A stretch of DNA of 64,000 nucleotides, taken from positions 18,870,970 through 18,934,969 of the forward strand of contig NC_060237.1 of the NCBI RefSeq assembly GCF_021155775.2, in the 5' to 3' direction. Each line of letters opens with the position of its first letter. Positions within the stretch are counted from its first letter, which is position 1. Below the pieces are notes generated by a model that saw only the letters and a list, made by a program, of their open reading frames with translations, was not told the origin of the DNA and made no database searches. The position numbers and the translations under genes were made by a program. Shown piece after piece: positions 22,871 through 36,838 of the stretch. This DNA is from Neodiprion pinetum. Its lineage: Eukaryota; Arthropoda; Insecta; Hymenoptera; Diprionidae.

Positions 22871-25800
22871 TATAGTTCGAAATTCGAATTGAATTTTAAT
22901 GTTTTTTTTTCTGTGAACTTGGAACCCGCAGTATGAAAACGGTAAGTTCGAGGGCTGGCTAAAGGCCAGCCTTAAAAGCTGCTTGTTTCTTCTTTTAAAG
23001 GCAGCACAAATATTTGTAAGCTATCTATAATTCTCATAAATTATTCATCATTTCGAAATACTTTTTATTCTATCTACGGTTTGATTTATCGAAGAGCCGC
23101 AGCAATGACATGTGTCTTGGTAAAAAAAAAAAAAAAAAATACCTAATTGAAAGACATGGAAAAATGAGCTTGCAATTACGTTCGTCCTGAGCGTTGTATA
23201 TTTCTAAGCGAAGTTACGGAAAAATGACGAGATGTCTGCTGGTCATTGCGTAAGGAACGTGTAAACGGAATCGGAAACTGGAAGCTCGAGTGATGGATGC
23301 AAAATATCTAGCCTCGCAAATGTTTACATGCATGACAATGCTTGCTGGCATATTTGCAGACTTTCATCGATAAGAAACCACGTGATGTAACCGCATGAAG
23401 AAATTCCGCGAGTTATGCTTCCCTTTTCTTCCTTGAAACTTGAATCCTCTGTCGTAACTCGAATCATTGCGGTTCGGGGACTACTAACAATAAGAATCGG
23501 TTCAAATGAAGCAGAACGTAGTTTCGCACGGACTAATTAGTCGTAATAAATGAATTCGATGTTCTGATTGAAATATGTTTGAGACATAATTCTTTGTTGT
23601 ACTTTTATCGTCGATAAGGCAAATAGAGAATAACAAAGAAATGTAAAGAAAGAGAATAATTGAATATGCCGTTGGTTTTTTTTTTTTTTTTTTTCGTCTT
23701 TTCTTTCTTGCGATATCTCGCACAATCATGTTCACGGCAAATTCGCATTTGTGAAAATTGATAAAATATGGCGACAGTGGTTATTTGAATAATTTGTATG
23801 CTTTGTATCTACTAATTTTTTTATATCTACTCAAGTATCTTGACTATAGATTTATAAGCTTAACGAATAGTGCAGGCAATACAGCCTGCCGTTGAATGAA
23901 TAAAATATGCGCAATTCACGGAATGGAAAAATAAGTGATTAGACCTCACTGAGAAACGATCCTTCTCTAGTTTCAGTGTTATATCCTAACAATAAAACTC
24001 GGCGTATTTTATCATGGATGCAGCAATCCGGCCTGTAACGTGAATATATACGGATTAGTAAGTAGGCAACGGAAATATAAATTCACACCTAACGTGAGCA
24101 ATACTTGCGGTCTGGTTACGATTGCCTACTCCCGTTTTGCAACTCGGTTTACTGTATTCAACGATGACAATGACGTGTGGAGGAGAGGCGGTCGCCTGGA
24201 CACGATGACGACGGTTGTGCGAAGATAATGAGAGTAGCATCATCCGATCGGATAAGAACTTTTATAGAAAGAAAATACTGAACCGATGCCAATAATGATG
24301 AAACCTTTGACGAGTCTTTGTAAATTAAAGTACGCATGAAATTCCGTGTATTTTTCTGATTACCATAACAAATGAAATTTTTCTCAGTGTAGGACCAGAG
24401 CGATGAAAATGCAATTTTGTGTCCAGTGTCGTCGTAAATTTACACGTCTTTAAATGAAAAGTCGCCAACCGCTGCAAACGGAACGAAATAATTATCACTT
24501 TGCACACGGACTCGGTAAACTCGACGTAGTATCTGAGATTGACAGATAAAGAGGGCATTACGAGGCTACGTAACGATTCAATTTAGATAATGAAAACTCA
24601 TTACAAAGTTAAATTTTACGGGTAATGCGGTGAGTGTCAGTCGACGGATATCATTGAAGCATGAATTTTGAATCGCCGGCAAGAATTGCATCAAGTGAAG
24701 TATCGAACGAAGGCAATAAGACATCGAGGAATAAATTGTGCACCGGAAGAAAGAACACTCGATGAAAAACAAAGAAATCTCTGCAAATACTTGAATGTTG
24801 AAACAATCGTTGAGCAATTGCAGACAATAATTGCTGATCTTCGAGGGCTTCGATCGACGTTTGCATTTCTATTTTTACACCTTTGCGGGTTTTATTTATC
24901 TTCAACGTTTGATCGGTAAGAAAACAAAGCTCGCGCTTCAGATCTGTAACGGAGTCAAATTTTCTCTGGCTGATTACGCTTATCGAATACGGATAAGATC
25001 GAGCTGTCGACTTTCTTCTTACGAGTCGAGATTAAAAATATGACGAGAAACAACAGCCCCATCTAGATGTGTATCTATCAACTGTTATCGTGAAATTTCG
25101 ACCTCAATTATAGGTGTACTTATTCAGCCTTGTTGAACGCGTATGAGGTACACGTCATCGTGTATGAATATTCTTTTCATGCTTGTCACTCGGCTATTTG
25201 GCACAATAATAAATTATTTTCAAGTATCCAGCTGTAAAGCAGTACACGTGTACTCTTGCCTACAATGTTTCGATCGTAGGTACAAGATACAAATTCTTCT
25301 CGCGCGTATTTATATCATTGAAGTCCAACGTGCTGGTAAAAAATTTTGTACCGTAGTCGAGTAACAGGCATGAAATTATGAAAATTACTCAATTTCGATA
25401 ACGCGGGTGTTACAAAAAAAATTTTAGTAAAAATTCTTTTACCGCAAATTTTACTCTCGGATGATCGTCACAGAATTATAAACCGACATTCGAAAGCTTT
25501 ATAATTATAGAGCTTTTATACTAAGAGTCGGAAAACTACAACAAAAAAAATATATATATATTATAACTAATCTAAGAATTAGAATGAAAAAAAATTATGC
25601 CGATATCTTGCCGATGTGCAGGTGTGAAAAAATCTGAAAGAGAAAAAAATATGACAAATTTACCGTCGAGAGAACAAAACTCTGATCTCGTTGCGCTGAC
25701 TGCTCTTTGTTGGTATGATATCAGTAGCTATATATATATATAATTATAAGTAGCTGCAGTTTTCCAAGGAAGACCTCTTTGTGATAGTACGCAATGGGGA

Positions 25801-26836
25801 TCAAGAAACGCCTTGGCACTTCATCGTGCAAGCTCCTTTACGAGTCTGAGACTGCACCGACTGAATCATGCAGCCGATTGAAGCGACGCCGCTTTCATCT
25901 CCCACCTTATCGATGATATCTGACCCGTATGATCATTGATTCCAACATTATTCCCGTATATCTGCAACTTTCTGATATTGAAAAGTGTGAGTTGGACCTT
26001 GAGTAATCGCATCTGCGGTTCGTCATTTTTTTCAAACTGATAGCAGAACGTTTTCTTACAATTTTCGGAGAGCTAAAGTTTCGTAGAAAAATAGAGGCGG
26101 AAAATCGTTGCACGGTTGAAAAATCGCAGAGCTCGTTGTCTGGATACAATTCTTCAGGAGTCGCTGTAATGACGTCAAGGTATTATTGTATGACGGAAAA
26201 CTGGGTTATGAGATTGTGAAGAATGGTTATCTCTCGAGTGACCACGATTTACATTAAGGTATCGTGAAGATACCCGCAACGGATGCTGGCGCACAATTTT
26301 TTTTTTTTTTTTTTCCCCTTGTATAAAAGCATGACGCCTCATCTACCGCGATAAAATTCATTGAGATCGGCAGATAAGAAAATTCGATGAAATAAAATCT
26401 ATGATATTTTAATGATTGAAACTGGAAGAAAAAGTAAACAATCCTGCAACTCAGATCGCATTGAAACGCTTGCGGCAACGCATTCGGGATTACGGAATCC
26501 AAGCGAATGAATCTATTGCCGAATTATTGCGAGGCTTTGCGTAACTTGAAACGAAAGAAACGATGAAAAGTTTCGTCAGTCGATACTAACTAGCAATCGG
26601 GTAATAATGGCCTGAACATCCTTTTCCAATGCGTCTCTAAACAAGCTGCACACAAATATATGGAAGTACGGAATGAATCTAAGTGTATGTACGTACATCC
26701 GTAATGTATTCGACAAACAGTAACAAAGAAATTCTCACTTCCAACTTATATGCAACTATTTTATACCGCAGGTGTAAATCTTATACGCGTACACGGAATA
26801 TGTGCAATATGCCGGATACAAATAATACATGTACAT
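22871..26836. other. Noncoding stretch
   Basis: No supported gene. Contains long A and T runs (about 23122-23139, 23677-23694, 26298-26314), TA repeats (about 25550-25561, 25728-25743) and a right-end fragment of MITE family 1 at 24347-24391. ORFs are short with random-like composition. Confidence 0.5.
24347..24391 (+). mobile_element. MITE family 1, right-end fragment
   Basis: The 45 bases ending AAATTTTTCTCAGTGTA match the right terminus of the family (compare 21551-21595). The rest of the element is absent. Probably an old truncation. Confidence 0.7.
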
Positions 26837-27100
26837 ATCAGGTGGGCAACAAAAAAAAGATAAAACTTGACTGGCTCAAAACGTGACTAAAATACGAACG
26901 CGTTCACCGATTTTCAGAAACTTTTTTCGCTCGAAACTATTGAAAATCTTGAATCGTGAAATTATTTATTTATTAACTTATATAAAGTTTTGTTCTTTTA
27001 ATTGCGAGCTATATAAAAATTTTTTTTGAAAATCCTTTGACGCGTTCGGGTTTTATTAACGTGTTAAATTGGTCCGGTTTTTTTTACAGCCCACCCTGTA
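26837..27100. mobile_element. Foldback MITE with CAGG(G)TGGGC ends
   Basis: The left end (CAGGTGGGCAACAAAAAAAAG) and the reverse complement of the right end (CAGGGTGGGCTGTAAAAAAAA) match. Similarity continues inward for about 100 bases, with a shared CGAACGCGT and GATTTTCA block near 26895-26925 and its partner near 27025-27050. The whole 264 bp can fold as a long hairpin. TA flanks the right end (TATACAGGG when reversed). No ORF; probably Tc1/mariner-derived. Confidence 0.75.
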
Positions 27101-28143
27101 TATGTTTGACTTTCATTCGTCAGAGAGAAATGCGTTTGTCAAGCGCCGTAACACCTCGTTAAATAGCGCTGATTTACACAATCGAACGATTGCTAATGAA
27201 AATCCTCATAAAGTTTATATTAGATATACGTTATGGTATTTGTAAATCGCTGATTAGGATGGCATCGATATTCCTTCAGGAAACGGTGAGAAGTTTCTCA
27301 GTTCAGCATCTTTAGCTACTTGCTCAGATCGATTTTTGAACACGGATTTCACGAGAACTGAATCCTTTCAGTATAAAATTACGTGGTCCGTTTATTTCCA
27401 TTCGACAATCACAGATTTCCGATTGTCAGTAACCCAAGACGATCTTTACCTTACATACGATCTTCTTGAAAAAATATCGATATTTCTATACATTGAGCAA
27501 GAACCGAATGACAGAGAGTAAAAGAAAAAAAAAAATGAAAAAGAGTGATTTTCAGCGTCACTCCGAGCTGGACGCGTGGAAAATTATGCAACCGATCAGC
27601 GATCAAGTCAAATATCAAACGGCGGCGTCGCCTCGACGAGAAATAAAGTCTGGCCGGCCCGAAGTAGTAAAAACTTGGTGACCAAGCTGTACTCTGGCAT
27701 GTAACAGTGTTTAAATGTGTGCCTCTGACGCATGTGCATGGTAGTTAATTTGTGGTTTTGTGATTCCACGGGGATCGGGCGAGTGTTGGTGGTGGATGTG
27801 AATGGGTAGGACCTTACCTTGAGCAAGAGCAGGCCTCCAGGAGAAAGAGCTCAACGCGGGCAATTCCATTTTGATACGCGAGTATTCATACACACAACCA
27901 CGGATGCAATGCGTCAATAAAGCCCGTGGCGTACATGTGCGTGCAGTTGTCACGCCTTCGAGTAGGTATCTAAGAAGTCTAGATTAAGACCTGCCGGTGT
28001 CGTACTGAGTTCTACTACTATTTCATTCCTTTTATTTACATGGAAAATTATGGTAACGAACTACGGGGAAATTGGTTACGAGTAACCGTATGGTTGAGGT
28101 CATTGCAGTCGGTAGTAACGTTAAATCTGTTCGGTAGGTTTGC

Positions 28144-28546
28144 TACACTGTGAGAAAAATTGAGTAAAACAGGTGTCGTTAGAAAAACTGTTTGAATATT
28201 GTTGGTTTTACGAAAAACGAGCTACGCTTAACCGTTTTGCGCTATCTTCGATACTTTTTCGGTAATTGCAACGCAAAATCAGTTTCTTCGGTTTACTCTA
28301 CTTTTTTAGTTAAACAAGGCTTTAACGTCAATTTATCGTTGCACGAGCATTAAATTTTCGCAACAGTTGCAAGAAAATATAGCGAACAGTGATCGTAATG
28401 AGAAAGAATTGCAACGGATACTAGAGTTTCCGGTAACAGCCAGAAAACTAATTTTCATTTTGTACCTAGACTATATTTCTTGATCGTGGTAAGAAAATGC
28501 AAAAAGTTGAAGATCGCCTAACCACGGCTCGAAATTCTTTTCGGAA
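28144..28546 (-). mobile_element. MITE family 1, reverse copy with decayed end
   Basis: Begins TACACTGTGAGAAAAATTGAG, the right terminus read in reverse, and carries the complete body. The terminus at the other end (past about 28490) is diverged or replaced, so only one terminal repeat is clear. Confidence 0.82.
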
Positions 28547-29176
28547 ACAGCAGCAAATATATTCCATTGAAACAGGGACCGATTCGATCGGTCGTACGAA
28601 TTTTTACGGATCGAGTTAAACTTTCGATATTCCACGTTCTCCCGACTGTGTTTGACGCTTTCAACGAAAAGATTCACATCACTGCCGAGGATATCGAATT
28701 TAATGGTTAAATTAATGAAGATTGATTCGTTCGAACCGACCTCGTTGGTTTCATTCAGCTACCGAATTTCATACGATATTTCCAGAAAGTAGACGACTTT
28801 TTGTTCTGCTCACATTGGTTTTTTTTCTTTTTTTTGTTTTGTCTTAATAATCCCACGTAAAAGCACAATGCATGCGTTTTCTTACTCGAGGCTTTACACC
28901 TCTTATACACATATTCAATGGTAAATAAAATTTACGATCTGTATTATAAATGTCACGGACGACTGGCGAACGTTTTATTTTACTTTTTGTGTCGTCGTTC
29001 GTAGTTCTTGATTCTTTTTTCTTCTTCTTTCCACTTTTTTTCTTACCTAGAACTATACTATGTATATAAAGTATAATGAATATCTTATGTGCCGGAATAC
29101 GTGACGTTACCGTAGAGTTGTAATCAACGCCTGCGTCGAGTAAATTCGCACATTTTCAAATTCGAACAACTATACG

Positions 29177-29429
29177 TACGCTGAGAAGAGTTTCATTTGC
29201 TATAGTAACTAGAAAAATTCGGTAAACAGGTATCGTTAAAAAAAACTATTTGAATATTGTTGGAATTACGAAAAACGAGTTACGCCTAATCATTTTCCGC
29301 TACTGTCTATCCTTTTTTGATAATTGCAACGCAAAATCAATTTGTGAATTATTCTGTGATTGTGATAAAAAAAAATGAAAATAGTTAAGGACCGAGCGGT
29401 AACCGTAACTAAAAATTTCTCTCAGCGTA
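29177..29429 (-). mobile_element. MITE family 1, internally deleted copy
   Basis: Both ends are present (TACGCTGAGAAGAG at the left, AATTTCTCTCAGCGTA at the right) but the element is only 253 bp. The body jumps from the GCAACGCAAAATCAATTT block straight to the GATAAAAAAAAATGAAAATAG block near 29345-29365. An internal deletion with intact termini is typical of non-autonomous elements. Confidence 0.85.
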
Positions 29430-30106
29430 TAATTGTATTTTCTCGACGAAGAAGAATTTAGGTATACATATAATATCTGCAATTAAAGCGATATTCGACG
29501 TTTTACGGAATTTTCGTCGAGTGGTTCGATTAAATTCGAATGTGAAAATTTGTTTGAAAAAGATGAAAAAAAAAAAAAAAAAATCTACACGATAAGTTTT
29601 TCGCGGTAAAACCCGCGGCTGCCTGCACGGGTTCCTCGAGGCTGATTAAATCTCGAGACTGGCATGCACGTGTGTACCAACCGTATATATACATATGTAT
29701 GTCCGTATATACATACATATACATATATGTTGAGCGGTGAAACCGGTCGTACGGAAGCGGATCGAGTCGCGCCCAGTCTTCGATCTCTGAAGAAATCTTT
29801 TGGTGCTCAATAGTCCGAGTTTAAAAAGAGAGATATAGAGTTGAGACTTTTCGACGATCATCGTTCGCGTCGAGTTTTTCACATTATTATTCGAGCTTTT
29901 GTAAAATCGCAGATAATATGCGCACCGGGGTTTTTTTCACCGCCGATCGTTGTTCAAAATCGGATACAGATGAGAACGAAAAAAGTGTCCGAGTCAGATT
30001 CTTCAACATACTGACACAGTTGCGACACTGAAAGACGAGCATAATGTCGCTGGGAACAAAACGATGCTTTCGGTATCGCGGTTCCCATTTATTCTCATGC
30101 TGAGAG

Positions 30107-30141
<35 letters not shown>

Positions 30142-33100
30142 CGTGGGCGCCATTTTGACCTTCGCTACTGCGCGCGAGGACCATGAACGGGAGAGTTTAG
30201 CGTGTTATAATTTCAAAAGCGTTTTTTTTTTTTTTTTTTTTTTATTTGTTTACTTGCTTTTTCTCTTTTTGTTCTCTTCTTTGCGTACTTCTCGTACAGG
30301 TCCGCGGTTATATCCGGGTTGATCGTTGTTTTGGTCATGATCATTGGTTCTTTTTTGTTTCCCTGTTGCTATTTGTTTTCCTGTCTTATTCTTTTTTTCG
30401 TTGTAGTTATGTAGACATTTTTGCAAATTTTTTACACCTCGCGGGCACCCCGATTATATCGTTTGCACGTAGTTACGGATATCTGTTTATCATCGTCATA
30501 ATCATCATTATCATCATCGTGTAATAGGAAGGATAAAAAGTGCTTGGTAATTCGAATTCTTACGGCGGTATGAGGTATCGTCTGATGTAAAACTGTAATT
30601 ATAGGTCACTCGAGGATATGATACATAAATGAATCGTTTCCTGATGCGCCTTAATTGTAACAATCGTTTCCATCATCGTCGGTGCTTGTTTTCGCAAATA
30701 GACGACTTGTTTCCGTGACTTGATGGATAGTCACTTCCTCTTCCATCACATTGCTATACTGCATTATGTCCGCAGTTACCGAGAAAACACATCGCTATTA
30801 TTTTTCCGATTTTCAAGCCCAGCCGATTCGTTGGTAAACGTTTTATCACACAGAGTTGATGGAGTACACCAAACATTTAATTTTCTTCGATATTTCTTCG
30901 ACTTATATTTTTAACTACGATTACATATATTCGGAACATTTTCAGATAAAAGTTGCCTCGCGAATGTTTTTTTTTTCGTCCGAAGCAACGCATCGTCGAT
31001 TTCTTTTCAAGTTTCACTTCAATCCATAGAAAATGTAGGCAGAAAAAGCAAGGATTTTTTAATAAAAGGCATTTTGTAGCAATAAGCAGAAAATCGCGAA
31101 AACAATTAGCTAAAGATCGGAAACGATACAATTGATACGATTCTTGCAAACTAAAATCTTTCGGAAATTTCGAGCAGATTCTATTTTTTTATTTCAAGAC
31201 TCTCAGATCTTTTGACACTGTGAAAATGTATCCGCAGATTCTACATGTTGTGAAAAAAAAGACGACAAAATTTCAAGTATTCGTACAAAAAAAAAAAACA
31301 ACCTTCCAACAAGACATTCACAGCTGAGATTGCATTGAAAATTTTTTGAAGAACTTTAAAAGTTGTTGGTTTCATCTTATAACGTTGTAAATAAATAAAT
31401 GTATTTATACGCCGATTGAGATCAACGATAACCGATTAAAAGTTCAATTAAAAATAAAAAAACTGCCAAAAATTTCCTGGAAATCTTCAACTCAGCTGTA
31501 ATTTTGAAACGAGGCGAAAGTTGAAAAAAGCATTCAAGAGGGGGAGGGAAAAAGTGTTAAATATGTGTAGCCGTGTAAACGTCGTAAATTAAACAGGACC
31601 GAGCAGCGAAGCGATATGAGGTACTCGATGAATTGAAAACGGTGTGCAGACACCCTTAGACAGCGTAAAAGGTGAAGCCTGACGGCAATCGGGAACGTAA
31701 ATCAGTTATGTGTTTAGCCACTCAGCTTGTCGGTGTATATACTCACTAACCATGCGTTTGTATACTCAGTGCGTCAGATGCGACCTTCTGCCTCTGCCTC
31801 TTTTTTCAATTGGCCAGATCGACGATGGCTAGAAGATAGAAGATGGAAGATAGAACCCAGAAGCTAGGAACTAGAAGCTGGAATCCGTCGTGGCGCTCGA
31901 TCGCTGACGCAACGCCCGTCTCGCCCGATCCGCTCGATCCAACGACCCGTCAGCGTGCAACAATTATCGATCTCACCTCCTTGATCCCCATTTTAGAAGC
32001 CTGTAACAAGAATTCACGACGTTCTAATTCACAGCGCTTTTTCCTTCAATTACGGAGATATTGTGGGAATATTAGAAGAAGAAGATTAGATAAAAAAAAA
32101 AAAAAAAACACTGACCACGCAAAGCTTTCAATTCCTTCATCAAACCGTTATTGCATGTACGACGGTTGATTTGTACGGCAAGTTTAACCGAAAAATTTCA
32201 CCGCGTTGTTCAGACTGGCAAACAATTTTGTGGCAACAAGTCGTACATCGGCATTTGAACGAATCAGATATCGAACGACTTTGCATAATCTTCTTTTTCG
32301 ACGATGTGTACAAACGAGTTGAAAAGCAAACAGGTAGTATATACGAGTGTGTGTATATATATATATATATACCATCACATCACCTTAGATCAAGCGAATC
32401 TATACAACTGCTTGTTTTGAATTTGATGGAAAATATTTTAATTTTCAAGTAAATCCAAGCTTACGAACTTTTTGAAACTTTCGAACACAAGCAATATACA
32501 CAGGATATATGCATATGAGAAAAATGCTATTACTTTACGAGCAAGCGTACACGGTAATTTGAAAATTCGGTACAATTACCATCTCTCCAAAGTCTAAAAT
32601 ATCCCATTGTTTCCCGACACAATCGCATAGCCGCTGTTATAAGTTGCATTGTGTGTAGGAAAAGAAATTTTACGTATTCAAGAAGGTACCGCAGCAGCAG
32701 CAGCATGACGCGGGGTATAGGAAGTGTGGAACGTGACGACGCTGTCAACTTGCGGTAGAAATGAAGTGTATAATAAAACTATAAGGTGAAAGAAAAGAAA
32801 AGGGAGGAAGAAAAGTAAAAATAAGTTTAAAAAAAAAATAAAACTGCACCCAGAAGGAAGCGAAAAAGGAGTAAAGAAAAAAAAAAGAAAAAAACAATTA
32901 ACAACAACCAAACAAATGTGAAAGACCACGTTCACATTCTACCGAGCATATGTAATCCTGTTCCCTTGTGTCGTACATGTGTGTTTACGCCTTGTTTCTC
33001 ATACGGTCTCTGACAAAGGGACTCGAGGGATTTACCATGACGTATTCATCCATTTCACTTACGTTGTTTGTTTCCTTTGTGCACGCATTAATTGAGTAAC

Positions 33101-33229
33101 TGCATGTGCCTCTATTGCTCGACGGAAAATCTAGCTTCTTATGTGCACAGAGTAAACTCCTAACGACAGAATGGTACGTCGTCTACTAGAGTTCAACGCG
33201 CACGCGCGACACTTCGAGCTAGCAATTGT
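29430..33229. other. Noncoding stretch rich in simple repeats
   Basis: No supported gene. Holds alternating TA/CATA repeats (about 29682-29732), a GA tract (30102-30137), a T run (about 30223-30242), a TA tract (about 32353-32371) and several A runs. ORFs at 30246-30524 and 31843-32169 are low-complexity (Phe/Leu-rich, or built from repeated AGATAGAAG words) and are not called. Confidence 0.5.
30102..30137. repeat. GA microsatellite
   Basis: About 17 GA dinucleotides with one GC interruption near the left end. Simple repeat. Confidence 0.92.
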
Positions 33230-33359
33230 TTGTCAGGGCTACCAACAGTCGCGAACGTAACCTAAAAAATTTTACCATTTGCCGCTGAGAGTTGTGTTCA
33301 ACACCGAAGGGCGTCAAAATTTTTGAGATTACGTTCGTGACTGTTGGTAGCCCTGACAA
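33230..33359. mobile_element. 130 bp element with 44 bp terminal inverted repeats
   Basis: Left arm 33230-33273 and right arm 33316-33359 are reverse complements with about four differences. They share TTGTCAGGGCTACCAACAGTC and then CGAACGTAA. Only 42 bases lie between the arms. CAGGG starts three bases inside the repeat, as in many hAT termini, but no 8 bp target duplication was found. hAT-type MITE or snapback relic; superfamily tentative. Confidence 0.85.
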
Positions 33360-36300
33360 GCAGCTGCTCTTCAATTGTCACGCGTACGCATTAAACCACT
33401 TTGTACGTACGTTAATGAGGAGAAATAGAGATCTTAGCCGCCATCTGGTGGCAGAAAGTCTCGGCGCTACACCCTGAGAGAGTCGCGTTTAGTGGATGAA
33501 ACTGGATGTTTGTCGCATTATTTATTCCGCAGAAAAAAAAAAAAGAAAGAAAGAAGTCGAAACGTGGGGATAGCGAGAGTTCAACACCTTTGCACAAGGT
33601 TTTCCATGCCTGGAAGTTATTCGCCGCCAGCTGCTGCCGCCAACGCGACGAGCTCGCAACGCGAGACGCGTTCGTATTCGGTGATATTTTTACATCTCGT
33701 ATAAGGTTCGAGCATAGTAATAGTGAAACGCGTTTTTAACCACCTCGTCGAATTTCCATACGTATATGAAACAACCGTATGTATATTGAGGTACTTGACA
33801 TTCGCTTCTCGGTAACATTGGGACTCACGATGTCCGTGGCATTGGATGCGAGTCGTCGTCCCTCATGCCTGTTAAACGATCTGTTCCTCCTCCTGCTTAA
33901 TCCCAATGTCCATTGTCCGTCCAGCTTTCAGTTCCACGGGCATTCATCGGCCTTTTTCCGTCTTGGGCGCTCGGGCACCAAGCGTGGAAACTCCCTGGGT
34001 TCCACCCTTTATGGCATCGACTTAACTATTCGGCCCCCACGGTCGAGGCGATGGTCGAACTGAACCGAAGTATAACAGCCACGGTATTTCGACGAAACTT
34101 GAACCTTTTCTCGGTAGTTCGAGCCGAGCCGAATGCTTAGCCAGCCCATTAACGCGCGGTGTTCAGTCTCGACACCTGATCATATACCGAGACGGACTGT
34201 TACACAAGCCAGCGATAACGGGTACGACAAATATACACGCTGTAATCTTAAGGAGCGTTAGTTGGCCAGACTTCGTCAGAAGTAAAAGGTAAATAAGATA
34301 GACTTTACTGTTCGCCAAAATTGTGCGGACTCGTGGCGAATGGAAATTCGAGTCGAGGTGCATCGTGTTTACTTTGAATTTTCCCTTTCGTCGTAGCTGC
34401 TTCTTCGTTTTCTTCTTCTTCTTCTTCTTCTTCTTCTTCTTCTTCTTCTTCGTTTTGGCCCCGTTAGTGACGTCACCATTTGTGGTAACGAGGGATGCTG
34501 CAGAGCCGCGCTACAAGAAGGGACCATTTGACCTCACTCATTGTTTCTAATCCCACAATAAATTGAGGCAGCTGTACAGCAATTGATACAAATTTATGTA
34601 CAGTCCGATTCAGAAGAACGTGCATGCGGAGCTCGTCTTGGGGTCCGTAACTCCGAGCAATACGTACATACACACCTACACGTTTTGTTGGCAGTCACGT
34701 TCTACGCTCGCAACGCGAACAGTCGTTCGCTTACTGCAAATGGTATATATATACACCATATCACGTGACTGTCGTAAAAATATTATACGTAAATACACTT
34801 ATCCTACGGTTATATTACAGGCGCACACTAGGCGTTGGAATTAAGGAACGACTTAGACGGTCGTTAGTAAGAAAAAAAAACCTCCTTCCATACCGCGTTA
34901 CCTGAAAGTTTTTTTCCCCCCTAATGTTCCGCGTTTCAATATGACTGGCAATTTATACAAGGAAGAAAAAATGTGTTGGATCATTTCTCAAATCCAACGA
35001 TAAACTCTACCGAAGTTTTAAAGTTATGACCATTTTCCGCTCATCCGCTTCGAGCCAAAGTCAAGAATAACGCATTCGTGGTCAGAGCTGTAATCTTTGT
35101 CACGAAGATATCTCCGTGCGGCGATTTAACGCCAGTATTACAGAGATCAGCAGGCTGCTGCCAATCCGCTGGACTCTTCCATTTGAGGCATGAATGAGCG
35201 GTAAAATTGCTCCATATTTATACCAAAGAGTAACAAAGAAGTAAACAACACGTGCTTTTGCGCGTTATTAATGATGGTGAATTGTGTGTCGGTGTGAATA
35301 TAAAACCAGATCGAATGAAAGCAGAATTAATTGATTTGCCGATGATCGCGGCGTGATTACGCAGCTCAGCTCGTATGTTTTCCGTTATCGTTGTAAAACA
35401 ATTAATCGTGGAAAATTCATTTCGAATTCGGTTCGTGGAAAAATCGTTTCCAAATTTATTTCCGAACAGTTTTCCGTCAGCTAACTAATTAACAGGTGAT
35501 GGCAACGATCTCGCATAACGTGCAGGAACGCAGTGCACACTTTTCGAATGATCCAAGATGCGACCCTTAGGGCTGATCGAAATCAATCGGCGCATCGTTG
35601 CGCTCTTTGAAAAAATTTTTCATGAAATATGCGCGGTTGACACACGTCACCGGTAGGTAGGAGAAATCTACGTCATCGGTGACACGTCTCAACTTGGAAG
35701 GCTTTGCGTTTCCGTTGCGTCAGCAGCCGCCGCTCGTTTCGTATATCGTCATAATACATGCTTCGTAAAGCACGCGGATATCGGTCAGGTAAACACTTCG
35801 ATACAAAACAGGAACATTCGTATGCGCCTACAATCGCAAAACATTCGATGTGGCATTTCGAACCGGTGACGCATCCCTAACGCGTTACCGAGCTTCGTCG
35901 ACTGTATACTGGATGTATATCTTTCGTAAGCTCCGAAGCCTCTGATATTGTTATTATTATACACTTGAGAAATTCCGAATCGTCAACAACGGAGACGGCA
36001 GTTTTTGCCGGTGAATCGGGATTCAAAATACCAAACAAGTTCTCGATCTCGCTGCAGATCATGATTTATCACAGCGTAGAACAGCATGGCTAGGGATTGA
36101 ATTATTCATTAGACATGATCGTCAGAAAACCACTTCCAACTACCGGTCAAACGAAATTTTGCGCGAATTCGTTCCGTATCAATGGCTCGTTATTTATACT
36201 CGGGATAATAATTCCAATCTATAGAATTGACGTCATACGAACGTCTGAATTTCCATGGTGGTTCACAGCCGCATTTTTGAGATATAAATTAATCGCCGAG

Positions 36301-36419
36301 ACTACGTGTTTGCGATATTGGTTATCACCCACACCGAAAACGTCACGGACGATTGCGCGTTTTGACGATGCTTGGAATAAAGTGTCGTCACTGAATCTTC
36401 TTTTTTTTTTCTTCTTAGG
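33360..36419. other. Noncoding stretch
   Basis: No supported gene. Includes a TTC microsatellite (34410-34451). The part from about 33600 to 34150 is GC-richer, with several overlapping ORFs under 95 codons in different frames. None shows a motif I recognise. Confidence 0.5.
34410..34451. repeat. TTC microsatellite
   Basis: About 14 TTC units, uninterrupted. Simple repeat. Confidence 0.92.
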
Positions 36420-36838
36420 TACGCTGAGGAAAATTCAGTACAACAGGTATTGTTAAAAAAAAAAACTCTTTCAATATTGTTGGAATTACGAAAAACGAGG
36501 CAAGCCTAACCATTTTGCGCTATCGTCGAATCTTTTTCTGGTAATTGCAACGCAAAGTCAGTTTCTGAGGTTTACTCTACTTTTTTTTATTTAATTAAGG
36601 CTTCAACGTCAATTTATTGTTGCAGAAGCGTTAAATTTTCGCAACAGTTAACAAGAAAATATAGTAACAGCGATCGTAATGAGAAAGAATAGCAACGGAT
36701 ACGAGACTTTCCGGTAACAGCTAGAAAACTAATTTTCATTTTCTACCTAGAAGTATATTTTTCGATCGTGGTAAAAAATGAAAATAGTTACGGACCGACC
36801 GGTAACCGGAAGTAAAAATTTCTCTGACAATCAGTGTA
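36420..36838 (-). mobile_element. MITE family 1, full-length reverse copy
   Basis: 419 bp. Left TACGCTGAGGAAAATTCAG and right AAATTTCTCTGACAATCAGTGTA. The right end carries the longer terminus CACTGATTGTCAGAGAAATTT seen at 21152, so these two copies may form a subfamily. No ORF. Confidence 0.88.

Noticed and set aside
23140..23165. TGAAAGACATGG, resembling the start of miR-71
   Set aside because: The match ends after 12 bases and the flanks do not supply a complementary arm for a hairpin.
31843..32169. 108-codon ORF starting ATGGAAGATAGA
   Set aside because: Its start is built from repeated AGATAGAAG words and its end from an A run; no domain.
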